DNA of 14,807 nt, from the NCBI GenBank assembly GCA_027579435.1, contig JANBPK010000328.1, forward strand, positions 1 through 14,807, in the 5' to 3' direction. This DNA is from Candolleomyces eurysporus (Eukaryota; Basidiomycota; Agaricomycetes; Agaricales; Psathyrellaceae). The first letter of the stretch is position 1; each line of letters starts with the position of its first letter. Both the position numbers and the translations under genes were made by a program. The notes beneath the pieces were generated by a model that did no database searches, was not told where the DNA came from, and saw only the letters and a program-made list of their open reading frames with translations. Of this stretch, positions 1-8,384 are shown in pieces.

Positions 1-209
1 ACTGGGGCAGTTTCAAGTTGACAGCCTCAAGTAGCTTCAACTCTCTTGTCCCTAGAGTTGTAGTACTAACTCTTTTCCTTCTCAAGCCATGTGAGCCTTA
101 TCAATAGCGTAGTTATTCTTGTACTTAGAGACTCAGACCATGTCAACTTTGTAGTTTATTATTGTGAAAATTGAACTTATATTTGCTAAACAGACATGGT
201 CGTATCACC
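1..209. other. AT-rich sequence outside the duplicated unit
   Basis: This stretch has no counterpart in front of unit B, so the recognisable homology between the units begins after it. It has no convincing reading frame. It is richer in A and T than the rest of the window. Its right end reads GCTAAACA, which could be the end of an LTR, but no internal retrotransposon sequence, primer-binding site or second LTR is visible. I treat it as unclassified. Confidence 0.4.
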
Positions 210-440
210 GGGGCCTGGGTTGCCTCCAATGGTAGTGGTAAAGGGAGGATTGGGGACTTGGAGGCACATATGAGGGAGGCAGCGATGTTGCGTGGACCAC
301 TACCACCACCGCATGTCAGCAGTGGGTCGGGAGCAGGGGGATCGAGCTCGCAGATGCAGACATCATATTCTTGCTTGCCATGGTTTGCTATTAGGTTTCC
401 TCTAGCAACTAGCAGTACTGGTTCAGCCTCCTCATCGTGA
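210..440 (+). pseudogene. 3' tail fragment of an unrecognised gene, unit A copy
   Basis: An open frame through about 171-440 contains the blocks MREA and VSSGSGAG. These match MREA and VSSRSGAG in the better preserved fragment at 7781-8098. Homology starts near 210-231, so only the last part of the gene is present and its 5' portion is replaced by unrelated sequence. After the SGSGAG block the two copies differ by 2 nt, so they end in different frames: this copy continues to a TGA at 438-440, while the other frame stops earlier. It lies tail-to-tail with the NACHT gene and ends about 270 bp from its stop codon. I do not recognise the protein family. It is most likely a non-functional remnant. 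Confidence 0.5.
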
Positions 441-707
441 TTGATGTCCTGTTTTTGTTGTAAAAACTTCAGTGCTGTGTATGAAATTTATGATATACAT
501 TTCTAAGGGATAAAACTGTCTTAGGACTTCTTTTCTCAGTCACAGAGAATCCACCACCAACAGTGTTGACCTTCATTGGTGTTAAAAGACTAGAACCATG
601 CAGCTCTTGATAAGGTAAAAATTACATTGATAACAGTGCATCTCTTTGAACAGCAGTCAGCAATAGCATAAATAAGATCTATCATGTAACAATGCAAAGA
701 ACTGTAG
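441..707 (-). other. 3' flank of NACHT copy 1
   Basis: This is the non-coding region between the NACHT stop codon and the convergent gene tail. It is alignable to 8099-8384 in unit B: both share the TATGATATACAT and AAGGGATAAAACTG blocks. Unit A has about 60 extra bases near 635-700. It probably holds the NACHT 3' UTR. I see no reliable polyadenylation signal. Confidence 0.4.
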
Positions 708-3700
708 CTATTCTGGTTCACTAAATTCATTCCCTGAGCCAGAACTAGTGTCAGTGCAAGATTCATTTTCCCTTTTCTTGAAATGAAGCTCCCACTTCTC
801 AGCATACTGGCTCATAATTGCTGCTGCCTCAGGTCTATGTTTCTGGCGACAAGATGTTAGTTCCTACCAAGGAAGCAAAGGAAATTTACTCACTTTCAAA
901 TCGTCAGCAGTGTGACCAAGACGACATGCCCAGTCAGAAGCACTCTCCTCATCCAGAAAGATAATGTTAATTCTTGAAAGTTTTGATAATACCATGTCAA
1001 TTTTATGCCACCCACCATGATGGGTGAAATCAACAATCTCATCATCAACAGCAAAGGTGTCTAGCAGGAAGTTTAGCTCTGCTATAGCCTCTATCAGACA
1101 TTGCTCAGAGACTGGCACATCTTCCCATTCATCTGGTACTATTCACAGGTCATGAATTGAGTTCATGGTTGAACATTGAATGTAATCACGTACAAGAGGG
1201 GAGTTCTGGAGATTTGATGATGTATTGCATACAGCACTTTGCGAGGTGCGTGTTAATACAGGAACACGGTACAAACAAATCCTTTGCGCGACTTTCTTCG
1301 TTCATGAAGTCGATCAAGGATTTGTGGTACTCGGTTAGCCACATGTTGCCCAACTTATTGTTCTTGTTGCTCCCGAGATACACAAGAGAGTGGAGGTCCA
1401 AAGTAAGGATGTCTAAGGCATTGCTTTCTAGACCAAGCAGCGCATTGAGAATGTAAGTACTAGATCGCTCGTCTTGAAAGCCAATAGCTCCTCTGGAATG
1501 CATATGGAATATCTTGAAAAGCAAAAGAAAGTCGCGTCCACTATGGGTATCGACAGCTTCATACGCTTCCTTCGCATTCAACAAGATACTGGTGTAAAGC
1601 ATGTCGAGCGCTTCGAATGGTTTTGTCACTTGTCCTTGATCTGGCGTCCAGTCGAGGACTGTCTTCAACCTGTGCACAGGCGACGCTCGAGGTTCTGAAA
1701 CGTACTTGAACACGGTTGCAACGTACACAAACTGCCCAGATCCAGCCTGCACAAGGGTCTCGATGTCGTCTTCTGCGAACCAATCGGGTTGGCCAATTCT
1801 GAAGCTGATATCCTGGAATCTTCTCCGTAGGTATCGACGCATATCCTCTGTCGCGTCGTATTGATCACTGAGTTGTATGTGGTAGGCCAGTCCATGTAGA
1901 GAACCAGTGGGACTCAAAGCAGTACGAATTGGCAGCTCAGGTCGACTGGCAATGAAAATACGGAAGGGGAGGTTGTTGTTGAGTAGGGAGTTCCTGATAG
2001 CGGATAATAACTCCGCCTGTCTATCTTCCGCTCTGTATTTCATCTTGACATGCCCGAGATCCGTAGTGGTGTCCGGCTCGGCTTGGCACTCGTCGAGGCC
2101 ATCGATGAGGATCGCGTGCGGGAAGGTGGAGATGTCGTATTCCTCGCTTCTTCGAAGACTCTCAAACGGGCGAACAACGAGCACATCCATCTGGGTTTTG
2201 AGTGACTGAGAGAAGATGAAGGGGTCGTGCTTCACTGCGCTAGCAATGGAGCGCTGTAGAATAGGATGCTTTAACCCTAGCTGATAGGCGATGGTCGGAA
2301 TAATGGTGGATGTTGTGTTCCGGCTGGGGTCTCCGGCGGAAATGAAGTATGCCGCCCCTAGAATATTGTCCTCTGCGCAACGTTCGGCAATAGTTTGCTG
2401 CAGCGCTGATTTTCCCGAACCAGCAGCACCAGTCATGCACAACAAGCGTTGGGGACCACCGTAATCCTCGATCCATTCCATGAGTTCGCGAGTGACCTCG
2501 ACCCGGGTGTCTTCGTCGCACTTTGGGGCGTCGTATCGGGCACTGGAATTATGGAGAGCATTAGGCGCTGTGTACTCCTGCAGTAGCTTCCAACCTGCAA
2601 GGTCGCGTAGTACCGCAGCATAATACATATAAGTGAGGTACATCCACGATAAAATAAAACCAATCTGACGTACCATTGATGGACTTATCGCTTGTGCCCG
2701 GCCCACTTGCATTCACAGTTATATGGGAAGCCTCAAAATATTGGATATCCCTCATTCGGAAGCCGCTGGCGCCTGGGAGAAACGAGGTTGTCCCACCATG
2801 GGCTCTTGATGATACCAGATTCTCGTTGGAAGTCAACGCCGATGAACGCTCAAGTGGCCAAAGACCTTCACTGGCAGACGTCGAGACCACCGTACTGTGT
2901 GAAGAGTTGGGTATGTATCTCTCTCTCTGAGATTGATAGCCGTGGCGATTCAAGTTGTCTTCGGGAAGCGTCAAATCTGGAGCTGGAAGTAGCGAGAGAT
3001 GATGAGTAGGGGGATGCCAAGTGTCCGACACATTTGCAACCATCCGCATTACCGAGCCTTGTGACAGGCCGAGAGATAGGTCTGCATCACAGCCATAAGT
3101 ACTTGTGCCGTCAATAGGGGACGATACGCACCGTCGAACGATACAGCATGGGGCAGAGGATTGGATGTCAGATGAGTGGGATTTAGAACATCGACATAAT
3201 ACTGCCCATTTGAGAAGGGAGTGCGTTGAAAGGACGGTGAATGCGCGAGATCCAGATTTGATCCTGCCTCAGGTGCAGGGTTAGAGTACTGGGAGGGTAA
3301 CGCTAATGGCGGTAGGTTGGACAGCAGTTCGAGATCTTCGGCAGTCCACTGATAAGAGGTTTGGAAAAAGGTTTGAGGGGGAATGTCAATGCTGGATGCC
3401 GCTGGTGGTTGTGGGCTTGCACTTTCGACGGTGATGTCGGGATATGAAGACAGGTTCATTCCCTCCCAAGAGTAGAACGGAGTGAAAGTAGAATCCAACA
3501 CGGCCCCGAGAGGATCGAGGGAAGGAAGATGAGGGTATGGATTGTACAGCGGTTCGGGCATCGAGCCACTCTCGAATTGGGCGAGGTTCTGTACCAGTCT
3601 CTGACGGGGAGCCGGTTGAGGTGCGGCGGGTGCTTGCAGGAGTGACAGGCTTCTCATGGTGGCGCCGGAATCAGGCACTGTCCCCGCAGAGGAGTGACTG

Positions 3701-4209
3701 AAGACTGGATTTGCCTCCACGGGTGCGTATGGAAGACGACGAGTATGTCCGTCATACAGTGATGGTGTCGCCCCAATGCTGGTCGCCACTTGATTCATTC
3801 TCGAAGGTAGTGGTCGAGACGCAACGTTGTTCGTGCGAGTCGACTGCGGTGGTGGCTGTAATGCTGTTAGCGCTCGTGGGGATGGTGACGGGGTCTCGAC
3901 GAGGCTGGAGGAGAAACTGGGATATGCGGGAGCGGAGTGTATCCATTGACGTCCTGAGAGATTAGAGTGAGTCGATGCCGAACTACCTCCCAAATGCGAA
4001 TGAATAGGACGAGAGGATGGAAGCTGGGACCTGATAACCTCAACCGGCTGCTGCTGGGAAGCAGACAATCGAGGTACCGCAGGCGCAGCCCTTGAGCTTG
4101 GTCCTGCCCTTGACACGCCTATTCGACTGTCCTGAGTGTTGAAGAGCGAAGGGTAAGGGCCAAAAGAGCATGAGTTGGAGCCTACGTTGCTGGGCTGATC
4201 CTTTGGCAT
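708..4209 (-). CDS. NACHT-domain NTPase (fungal NLR-like protein), copy 1, five exons
   Basis: This is a predicted STAND-class NTPase with a fungal NACHT domain; such proteins are thought to act as signal switches in non-self recognition or cell death. My model on the minus strand is exons 4209-3132, 3081-2674, 2594-1194, 1138-894 and 842-708, with introns of 50, 79, 55 and 51 nt. It has no stops and gives 1088 aa. Every splice site and phase is matched in the second copy. Residues 1 to about 490 are Ser/Pro/Gln-rich and look disordered. The NACHT module starts near GWKLLQEYTAPNALHNSS; the P-loop GAAGSGKS is at about 551-558, the Walker B motif AILIDGLDEC at about 656-665 and RIFIASRPE at about 707-715. 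The tail ends with a DDEIVDFTHHGGWHKIDM block and a PEAAAIMS helix. No WD40, ankyrin or TPR repeats are visible. The start ATG (MPKDQPSN) was chosen because conservation between copies begins about there; the open frame runs further upstream without a conserved ATG. Family call firm; biological role inferred. Confidence 0.9.
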
Positions 4210-4807
4210 TGCTGTCGAGACGAGAGTTGGAAGGAAGGTGTGACGGCCACGAGGGGATCGTATATGTGTGCGACGAGTGTAGTGCGTTTTAAACCAGTGA
4301 AGGATAGATAGTTCACGCGATGAAGTGCAGGATGAAGTGAAATGCGTCACAGCATCTCCCCGCCTCATGGCTGTGTCCAGGACTTCCACCTGAAGACAGA
4401 GATTAGACGTTGTCAGGCGGGCCGGACGCGAAATTTCGAAGGATAGAAGCCTGAGATCCACGCGTTCTGTCATCTTGAATGCCGTGTCCATTGGCCAGAA
4501 GCAAGGTGGGTCATTGTTGAGCGACACGCCTGTTAGATTTTCTGTAATTAAAAGCCGCCTGCACTGGCCTCTCGAGAGCTCGAGGTTACCACCCGACGCA
4601 GAAACAATATAGAGGGTCGAATCACGCGCTGACTTGATCACATATCATGCCACCTGCAACGGAAAACTAAATCATTGATATTCCCCAAAAAAAAGAAACG
4701 AAAAACATATAGACGAGGGGATACAATTACAAGAAATTCCTAGATTCATTTCATATTCACAAACACGGCCAAAAAGTTGACTCGGGCACGCAGTCGTTGA
4801 GGCTGGT
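4210..4807 (-). other. Intergenic region: NACHT copy 1 promoter and peroxiredoxin 3' end
   Basis: These 598 bp separate two genes on the same strand. They should hold the NACHT promoter and 5' UTR and the peroxiredoxin 3' UTR. The frame upstream of the chosen NACHT ATG stays open to 4641, but its first codon there is GTG and the matching unit B sequence is interrupted by a transposable element, so I regard it as non-coding. An A-rich tract near 4683-4710 is conserved in unit B. No obvious TATA box is seen. Confidence 0.45.
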
Positions 4808-5715
4808 TCAAGACGCGGGAGCTTCCCCTCCTTCCTGAATCGACTTGATGAATTTGAGGGCAAGGCGAGGGCTAGAAGCGCGAACAGGCAAGAGAAATAT
4901 TGCTCAGGAACATGTATGCATACCTGTTGGAATGGATCACCACGCACCTATCGACCGGCTTCACAGGGATCTTCTTAACTACCAATTTGCCTCCCTTGCG
5001 GAGGACAAAGTGGCTTCGCTTGGTCTTACCATCTTCAGCTGCGCCCAAAGCAGCGATTAGGGACGGGTATGGGAGCTCCTTCTGGAAAATGAAAGCGACA
5101 ACAGAGATTGGTGTGTGAGTATCAAAGGCTAGGAGGGTAGAGCACGCATGAACACATACCTTGGTTTGCCATTTAGCCTGGGCAGTAGACGTATCCGCGC
5201 TCAAACAATACACATCAAAGTTGAGCAATGAAAAGTCTGGGTAGACGTCTCTGAATTCGCATGCTTGTGTCGTGCATCCAGCTATACCGAACACGACTCA
5301 AGGTAAGCAAGAATCTCATGCAGAGAAAACGGAAAAAGGCAACCGACGTACGCGTATCAGCCTTCGGAACCAAGAACAACACGACACCCTTCTCGTTTGC
5401 GAGGTCTGCGATTTGAATATCCTCACCCTTTTCGTTTTTCAAGGTTAAAGTGGGTACACTGCCGCCAATATCGATGGATTCGAGTGCAGGAACAGCTACA
5501 GCAGCGTCTTCAGTTGGTGAATCCGACTTTGCCTGTAAGAAAGACGGAGAGAGCCCGAAGGGAGTGATAAGATCAACGGATATTTTATCAATGAGCAACA
5601 AGACAAGGAGAATTGAGCCTGCAAGCCGCACCTTCTTCTTCGACGTCTCCCCCTTTGCGAGAGGCTCCTCAGCCCCTTCTTCCGGAGCCACCCTCTTCTC
5701 GGAATTCAAGGCCAT
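4808..5715 (-). CDS. Dot5/BCP-type thiol peroxidase (PrxQ-class peroxiredoxin), copy 1, five exons
   Basis: This is an atypical peroxiredoxin of the BCP/PrxQ class, like yeast Dot5, a nuclear enzyme that reduces alkyl hydroperoxides. Exons on the minus strand are 5715-5632, 5532-5352, 5281-5160, 5081-4948 and 4871-4808, with introns of 99, 70, 78 and 76 nt. The spliced product is 194 aa. The thioredoxin fold begins near VPTLTLKNEKGE (about residues 54-65) and continues with VVLFLVPKADT. The active site is PGCTTQAC, with the peroxidatic Cys at about 91 and the resolving Cys at about 96. The codon for the active-site proline is split by intron 2. The end is PRLALKFIKSIQEGGEAPAS. Intron 1 is a multiple of three without stops, so an unspliced read-through is also open. 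Oddities: the segment that normally carries LLSDP after KELPYP is missing, and the 5' end may be truncated. Family call firm; activity uncertain. Confidence 0.85.
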
Positions 5716-5819
5716 CTCGCAGGCTCAGCAGCGGCTTCTGCAGCGATGCAAATCGACCTCCTCAATGTTTCAGCAACCCCGGCCACGTTCTCAGTAGTCG
5801 CTTTAGCACGGGGTGCCAT
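5716..5819 (-). pseudogene. Out-of-frame former N-terminus of the peroxiredoxin
   Basis: An ATG at 5819 opens a frame (MAPRAKATTEN...LRRSICIAA...) that resembles the basic RRSxRIAA-type N-terminus common in fungal Dot5-like proteins. It runs into a TGA at 5706-5708, just past the in-use ATG at 5715, which lies in another frame. The same arrangement around GAGATGGCCTTGAATTCC occurs in unit B. The frame break therefore predates the duplication, or an unrecognised splice joins the two parts. If it is real, the functional copy now starts at the internal MALNSEKR. Confidence 0.45.
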
Positions 5820-6130
5820 GGTGGTGGTATTTAACATGTTCCGAACTGGATGCTGGGTTTTACCCGCCTCTTGACAACAACAGCGATGGCGATGGGGACG
5901 ACCGGTATGGGAAGAAGGAGGGAAGAGAAATTTTCGAGCGGCATGAACAGATTCGGGATGGATTGCCAAAGCTTTGAGAGCGGCGGTTGTGACGCGTGAC
6001 GTGTGATGTCGGGCCGCTGGATGGACGTCAAACCTTTCATGCATGATGCGTCCTCCGTGTTGTTTTCCTTTTGGTCGGACGCTATCCTCCAAAGCCTTCG
6101 TGTCTCGCTCGCAGTTACCCCAATTATCGT
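5820..6130. other. Region upstream of the peroxiredoxin, unit A
   Basis: This stretch probably contains the peroxiredoxin promoter. It is alignable to about 13710-14000 in unit B, including ACAACAACAGCGATGGCGATGG. The corresponding unit B region is roughly 300 bp longer and includes the F-box start, which is absent here. I see no gene in it. Confidence 0.4.
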
Positions 6131-6616
6131 CCACCTCCCTCATCCTCCTGGTACTTGCCGTCCTACACCCCTGAGGATCCCTCAAGGTCACTGACCCTTC
6201 TCCCGTCTCAACGCCCCGTTCCACACCCAAACACAGTCCCAGTACAACACAGCACGCATCTCCACATTCCCGTCCAGCGAGGAGTCAGCCTGCGAATCCA
6301 GTGTAGGGATGTGGGTCCAATCATACTGTCAGTTGTCCATCCCCCGCCTCCTTGTCTTTGCTTCCTGCATCCACCGTGCCAGCTTCCTCTAGCGCATCGC
6401 ACGCCACACCTCTTGCCATTCACATCCAAGATGTATGAGTAGGAGCATCTTCAAGTGCCTCTTCCTCATCGGCCCTCAAAAAGGCACTAGCACCTTTCCA
6501 ACCATGCCGCCTGACCTCCTGGATGGCGGTCCCTCCTTGCTACAGCACGTTGTTATCCTGAGGAGTCGAGAACAAGCAAATTCATCCTTTGGAGAGAGGG
6601 ATAGGTTTCGATTCAG
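6131..6616 (+). pseudogene. Decayed F-box-type gene, unit A copy (F-box lost)
   Basis: This is recognised by alignment with 14300-14807. The shared blocks are a CCCTCAAGGTCAC stretch near 6180, the Ser/Pro-rich middle, and a C-terminal piece reading HVVILRSREQ near 6549-6578, equivalent to RVVIPRSREQ in unit B. The reading is broken into several frames. The region encoding the F-box motif at the start of the unit B copy (14237 onward) is missing, apparently by a deletion that also removed the promoter. It cannot encode an F-box protein. It lies divergent from the peroxiredoxin gene, as in unit B. The right limit is arbitrary because unit B is cut by the window end at this point. Confidence 0.6.
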
Positions 6617-6829
6617 ACGGGTACAAGCACGATAGCCGGGGCGAAGAAGAATGACATACAAAGAAAGAACGAGCACGATGAATCCGTAGGTTCGTGGTAT
6701 GCGGGATATGGCAAGAAGTGGGGCTCAGCTTCATATCGTTCACTTTCTACCATTGAGGGTGCTGGGAAGGGAAAGGGAAAGGCAAGAACGGACAAAGACA
6801 TCTTGTGGCGAGTGGGACTTACCAAGTGA
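6605..6829 (+). other. Open frame resembling the 3' end of a coding region
   Basis: After a TAG at 6602-6604 this frame is open for about 74 codons to a TGA at 6827-6829, without an ATG. It reads like a genuine protein C-terminus: YAGYGKKWGSASYRS, then GAGKGKGKARTDKD and ILWRVGLTK. A possible splice acceptor (TTTCGATTCAG) lies just inside its left end at 6606-6616. It could be a terminal exon of an otherwise missing gene, or continuing F-box gene sequence in a shifted frame. I do not recognise the family, and it may be chance. Confidence 0.25.
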
Positions 6830-7695
6830 GAGTGGATTCGAGTACCATCGCCTTGGAGGTTCTGGAACTCACAATTGACGCAGCTCCCTTGCCAACCTTT
6901 GGCATTGCTCTGGTTGCGTATCTAGGGGCAGGAGGTGGTGTTGGAGTTTTCGGGGACAGGGACAAGTCACAATGGGCTGTCAAGCAATCCCTGGACGATG
7001 ACGCAGAGGTGTTCCGTGAACACTTCAAGAGCGTTCGCTGCAAGCTGGGATCCGATTCCAACATCGGACAACACAACATCAACATCGTTAGAAGCGGAAG
7101 AGAGGATCGAGGGGAGGACGAAGAGGCAGACCAACAGCAACAACCCACTCAAATACTTCATCCTACGTAAACGACAGAACCCCTACCTTACCCAGCTTAT
7201 CGTGGAGAACCTGATTGGAACTGTAGCGGTGGTAGAGGTGTTGGGAATTTGGAGAAAGTGTTTGTTGCGTTTCGGAACGAGCGACGGTCCTTTGTCAACA
7301 CCACCAGCAGAAATTAGCACTCTGCGAACGAACCGGCGCCGGCAGAAACCATCACCCGACTCACAGAAGCTCTCTTCCCCCAACCAAAGCTCAAGACGTT
7401 TGCGACAATGTGACCCTCTGTTGGAACGAAGCTGGGCCAGCAAGAACGAGGCGCTAGAGAAGATTGTTTTGTCTGGGTCGAACGGGGTGGTCGTCTGCCC
7501 TCCTCCGGCTCCTCCAGCTCTGTCGCCCTCTCCCCACCATCCACTTCATCATCCTCCACATACCAGTATCCCCCTCGGTTCTAGCACGAGTACGCCTGGT
7601 TCACCATCTGGCAGTCCTCAACCCGCATGACCTAGGGTGGTTGTGTCCTATCGTGAAACCCCATAGAGAGGGTATATGCGAATAGTGCGCGAGAT
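6830..7695. other. Spacer between the duplicated units, no confident gene
   Basis: This segment has no counterpart elsewhere in the window. It holds several coding-like pieces in conflicting frames on the plus strand. Frame 1 at about 7318-7413 gives a sequence containing PAETITRLTEALFPQPK. Frame 2 around 7433-7480 gives WASKNEALEKIVLSGSNGVV, followed by a Pro-rich run to 7630. Stops separate them, and I could not join them into a gene. They could be the decayed 5' part of the gene whose tail lies at 7696-8098. A minus-strand signal-peptide ORF in this segment is listed separately. Confidence 0.4.
6967..7161 (-). CDS. Possible 64-aa secreted peptide (uncertain)
   Basis: This short ORF starts with a real ATG with A at position -3. 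The first 24 or so residues (MKYLSGLLLLVCLFVLPSI...) have the shape of a classical secretion signal: a positive start, a hydrophobic core and small residues (SSAS) before a polar stretch. The remainder, from NDVDVVLSDVGIGSQL to a TGA at 6967-6969, has one cysteine and no motif I recognise. The opposite strand is CAA/CAG-rich, which by itself forces Leu/Val codons here, so the signal may be a compositional artefact. No copy exists elsewhere in the window. Confidence 0.2.
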   Translation of the reverse strand: MKYLSGLLLLVCLFVLPSILSSASNDVDVVLSDVGIGSQLAANALEVFTEHLCVIVQGLLDSPL

Positions 7696-8098
7696 GTGGA
7701 TGGTTACGCGCCTATGACTTTGCATTCGCCCTCATACCACAGACGTCGACTGGACCGACGGGCTATGGAGGTATGGGACAATGTTTCATGCACCCGCGCA
7801 TACGGCAGGTTATGGGATGGGTACGGGTCTATTTGTGAACCGGGCTCAGAAGTGGGAAAGGCCGTCGGGGTTGATTGGGGCTGGAGCTGGGGTCTCCAAG
7901 TATCTCTCCTCATCCTCTGATGCTAGTGGTAATGGGAGGAGGACTGTGGACTCGGATAAGAATATGAGGGAAGCGGAGACACCGGGTGGACTGCTATCAC
8001 TACCGCGCGTCAGCAGTAGGTCAGGAGCAGGGGTTGAGCCCGCAGACACAGACGTTGTTTTCGTGGTTTGCTGTACGGTTTCTTCTATTAGTGCCTAG
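7696..8098 (+). pseudogene. 3' tail of an unrecognised gene, unit B copy
   Basis: The plus-strand sequence is coding-like but frame-broken. One frame near 7699-7735 reads DGYAPMTLHSPSYH, another near 7743-7785 reads QTSTGPTGYGGMGQ, and the frame of 7781-8098 reads MFHAPAHTAGYGMGTGLFVN, then KWERPSGLIGAGAG, SRSGAGVEPADTDVVF and a TAG at 8096-8098. This looks like one protein interrupted by at least two frameshifts. The part from about 7885 onward is duplicated at 210-440. It converges on the NACHT gene, ending about 290 bp from its stop codon. I do not know the family. Decay in both units suggests no current function. Confidence 0.5.
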
Positions 8099-8384
8099 TA
8101 ATCGCCCTTACCAGAAGTATGGCTTCAATCTCTGTGTCGTAATTGGAGTCCCATTGCTGTAAAAGCGTCAGTGCCGCATACGAAATCCATGATATACATT
8201 TTTAAGGGATAAAACTGCTTCATAACTTGTTTTCTCGACATAACGAACCCACCACTACCCACAGCGTGTTGACTTTTGCTAGCATTAAGATTAAAACCAT
8301 ACATGCGACTCTTCATAAGGTAAAAGTACATTGAAAACGGTCTGTAGCTAGTCTGAATCACTAGATTCATCCTCCGAACCTGAA
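8099..8384 (-). other. 3' flank of NACHT copy 2
   Basis: This is the non-coding counterpart of 441-707. The first codons downstream of the used stop (8344-8384) can be read in a +1 frame as an acidic Ser/Asp-rich tail similar to the copy 1 C-terminus, so part of it is former coding sequence. Confidence 0.4.

Larger units (their letters stand above)
210..6616. repeat. Tandem segmental duplication, unit A
   Basis: This is the first of two direct copies of a multi-gene block; the partner is about 7885-14807. Gene order, orientation, NACHT intron positions and many intergenic stretches match. An example is the A-rich tract after ATATTCCCC near 4680, repeated near 12553. The offset between the copies grows along the block, from about 7.63 kb in the NACHT gene to 7.88 kb in the peroxiredoxin and about 8.2 kb in the F-box remnant. 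This reflects later indels, including the 271-bp element in unit B and a loss of roughly 300 bp in unit A around the F-box start. Both edges are approximate because they were judged by eye. Confidence 0.9.

Noticed and set aside
1..200. Possible solo LTR at the left edge
   Set aside because: Only a weak resemblance (AACA end, AT-rich). The left end lies outside the window, and no target duplication or internal sequence can be seen.
2917..2930. CT microsatellite
   Set aside because: It lies inside the second NACHT exon, is in frame, and the matching copy 2 segment has similar length without the repeat. A minor sequence feature.
4210..4641. Extension of NACHT copy 1 upstream to an open frame start at 4641
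   Set aside because: The codon at 4641 is GTG. Upstream ATGs are not conserved, and the equivalent unit B sequence is interrupted by the inverted-repeat element.
6762..6822. A minus-strand intron (GTAAGT to CCCTTCCCAG, 61 nt)
   Set aside because: Splice signals look good, but the flanking exon frames do not join and no branch site is apparent. The pyrimidine tract is the complement of a GGGAAGGGAAAGGG run in a plus-strand coding-like frame.
6935..7630. A 231-codon plus-strand ORF
   Set aside because: Only short parts look like protein; the end is a compositional Pro/Ser run and adjacent frames are equally plausible. There is no domain and no copy elsewhere, so it was not called as a gene.
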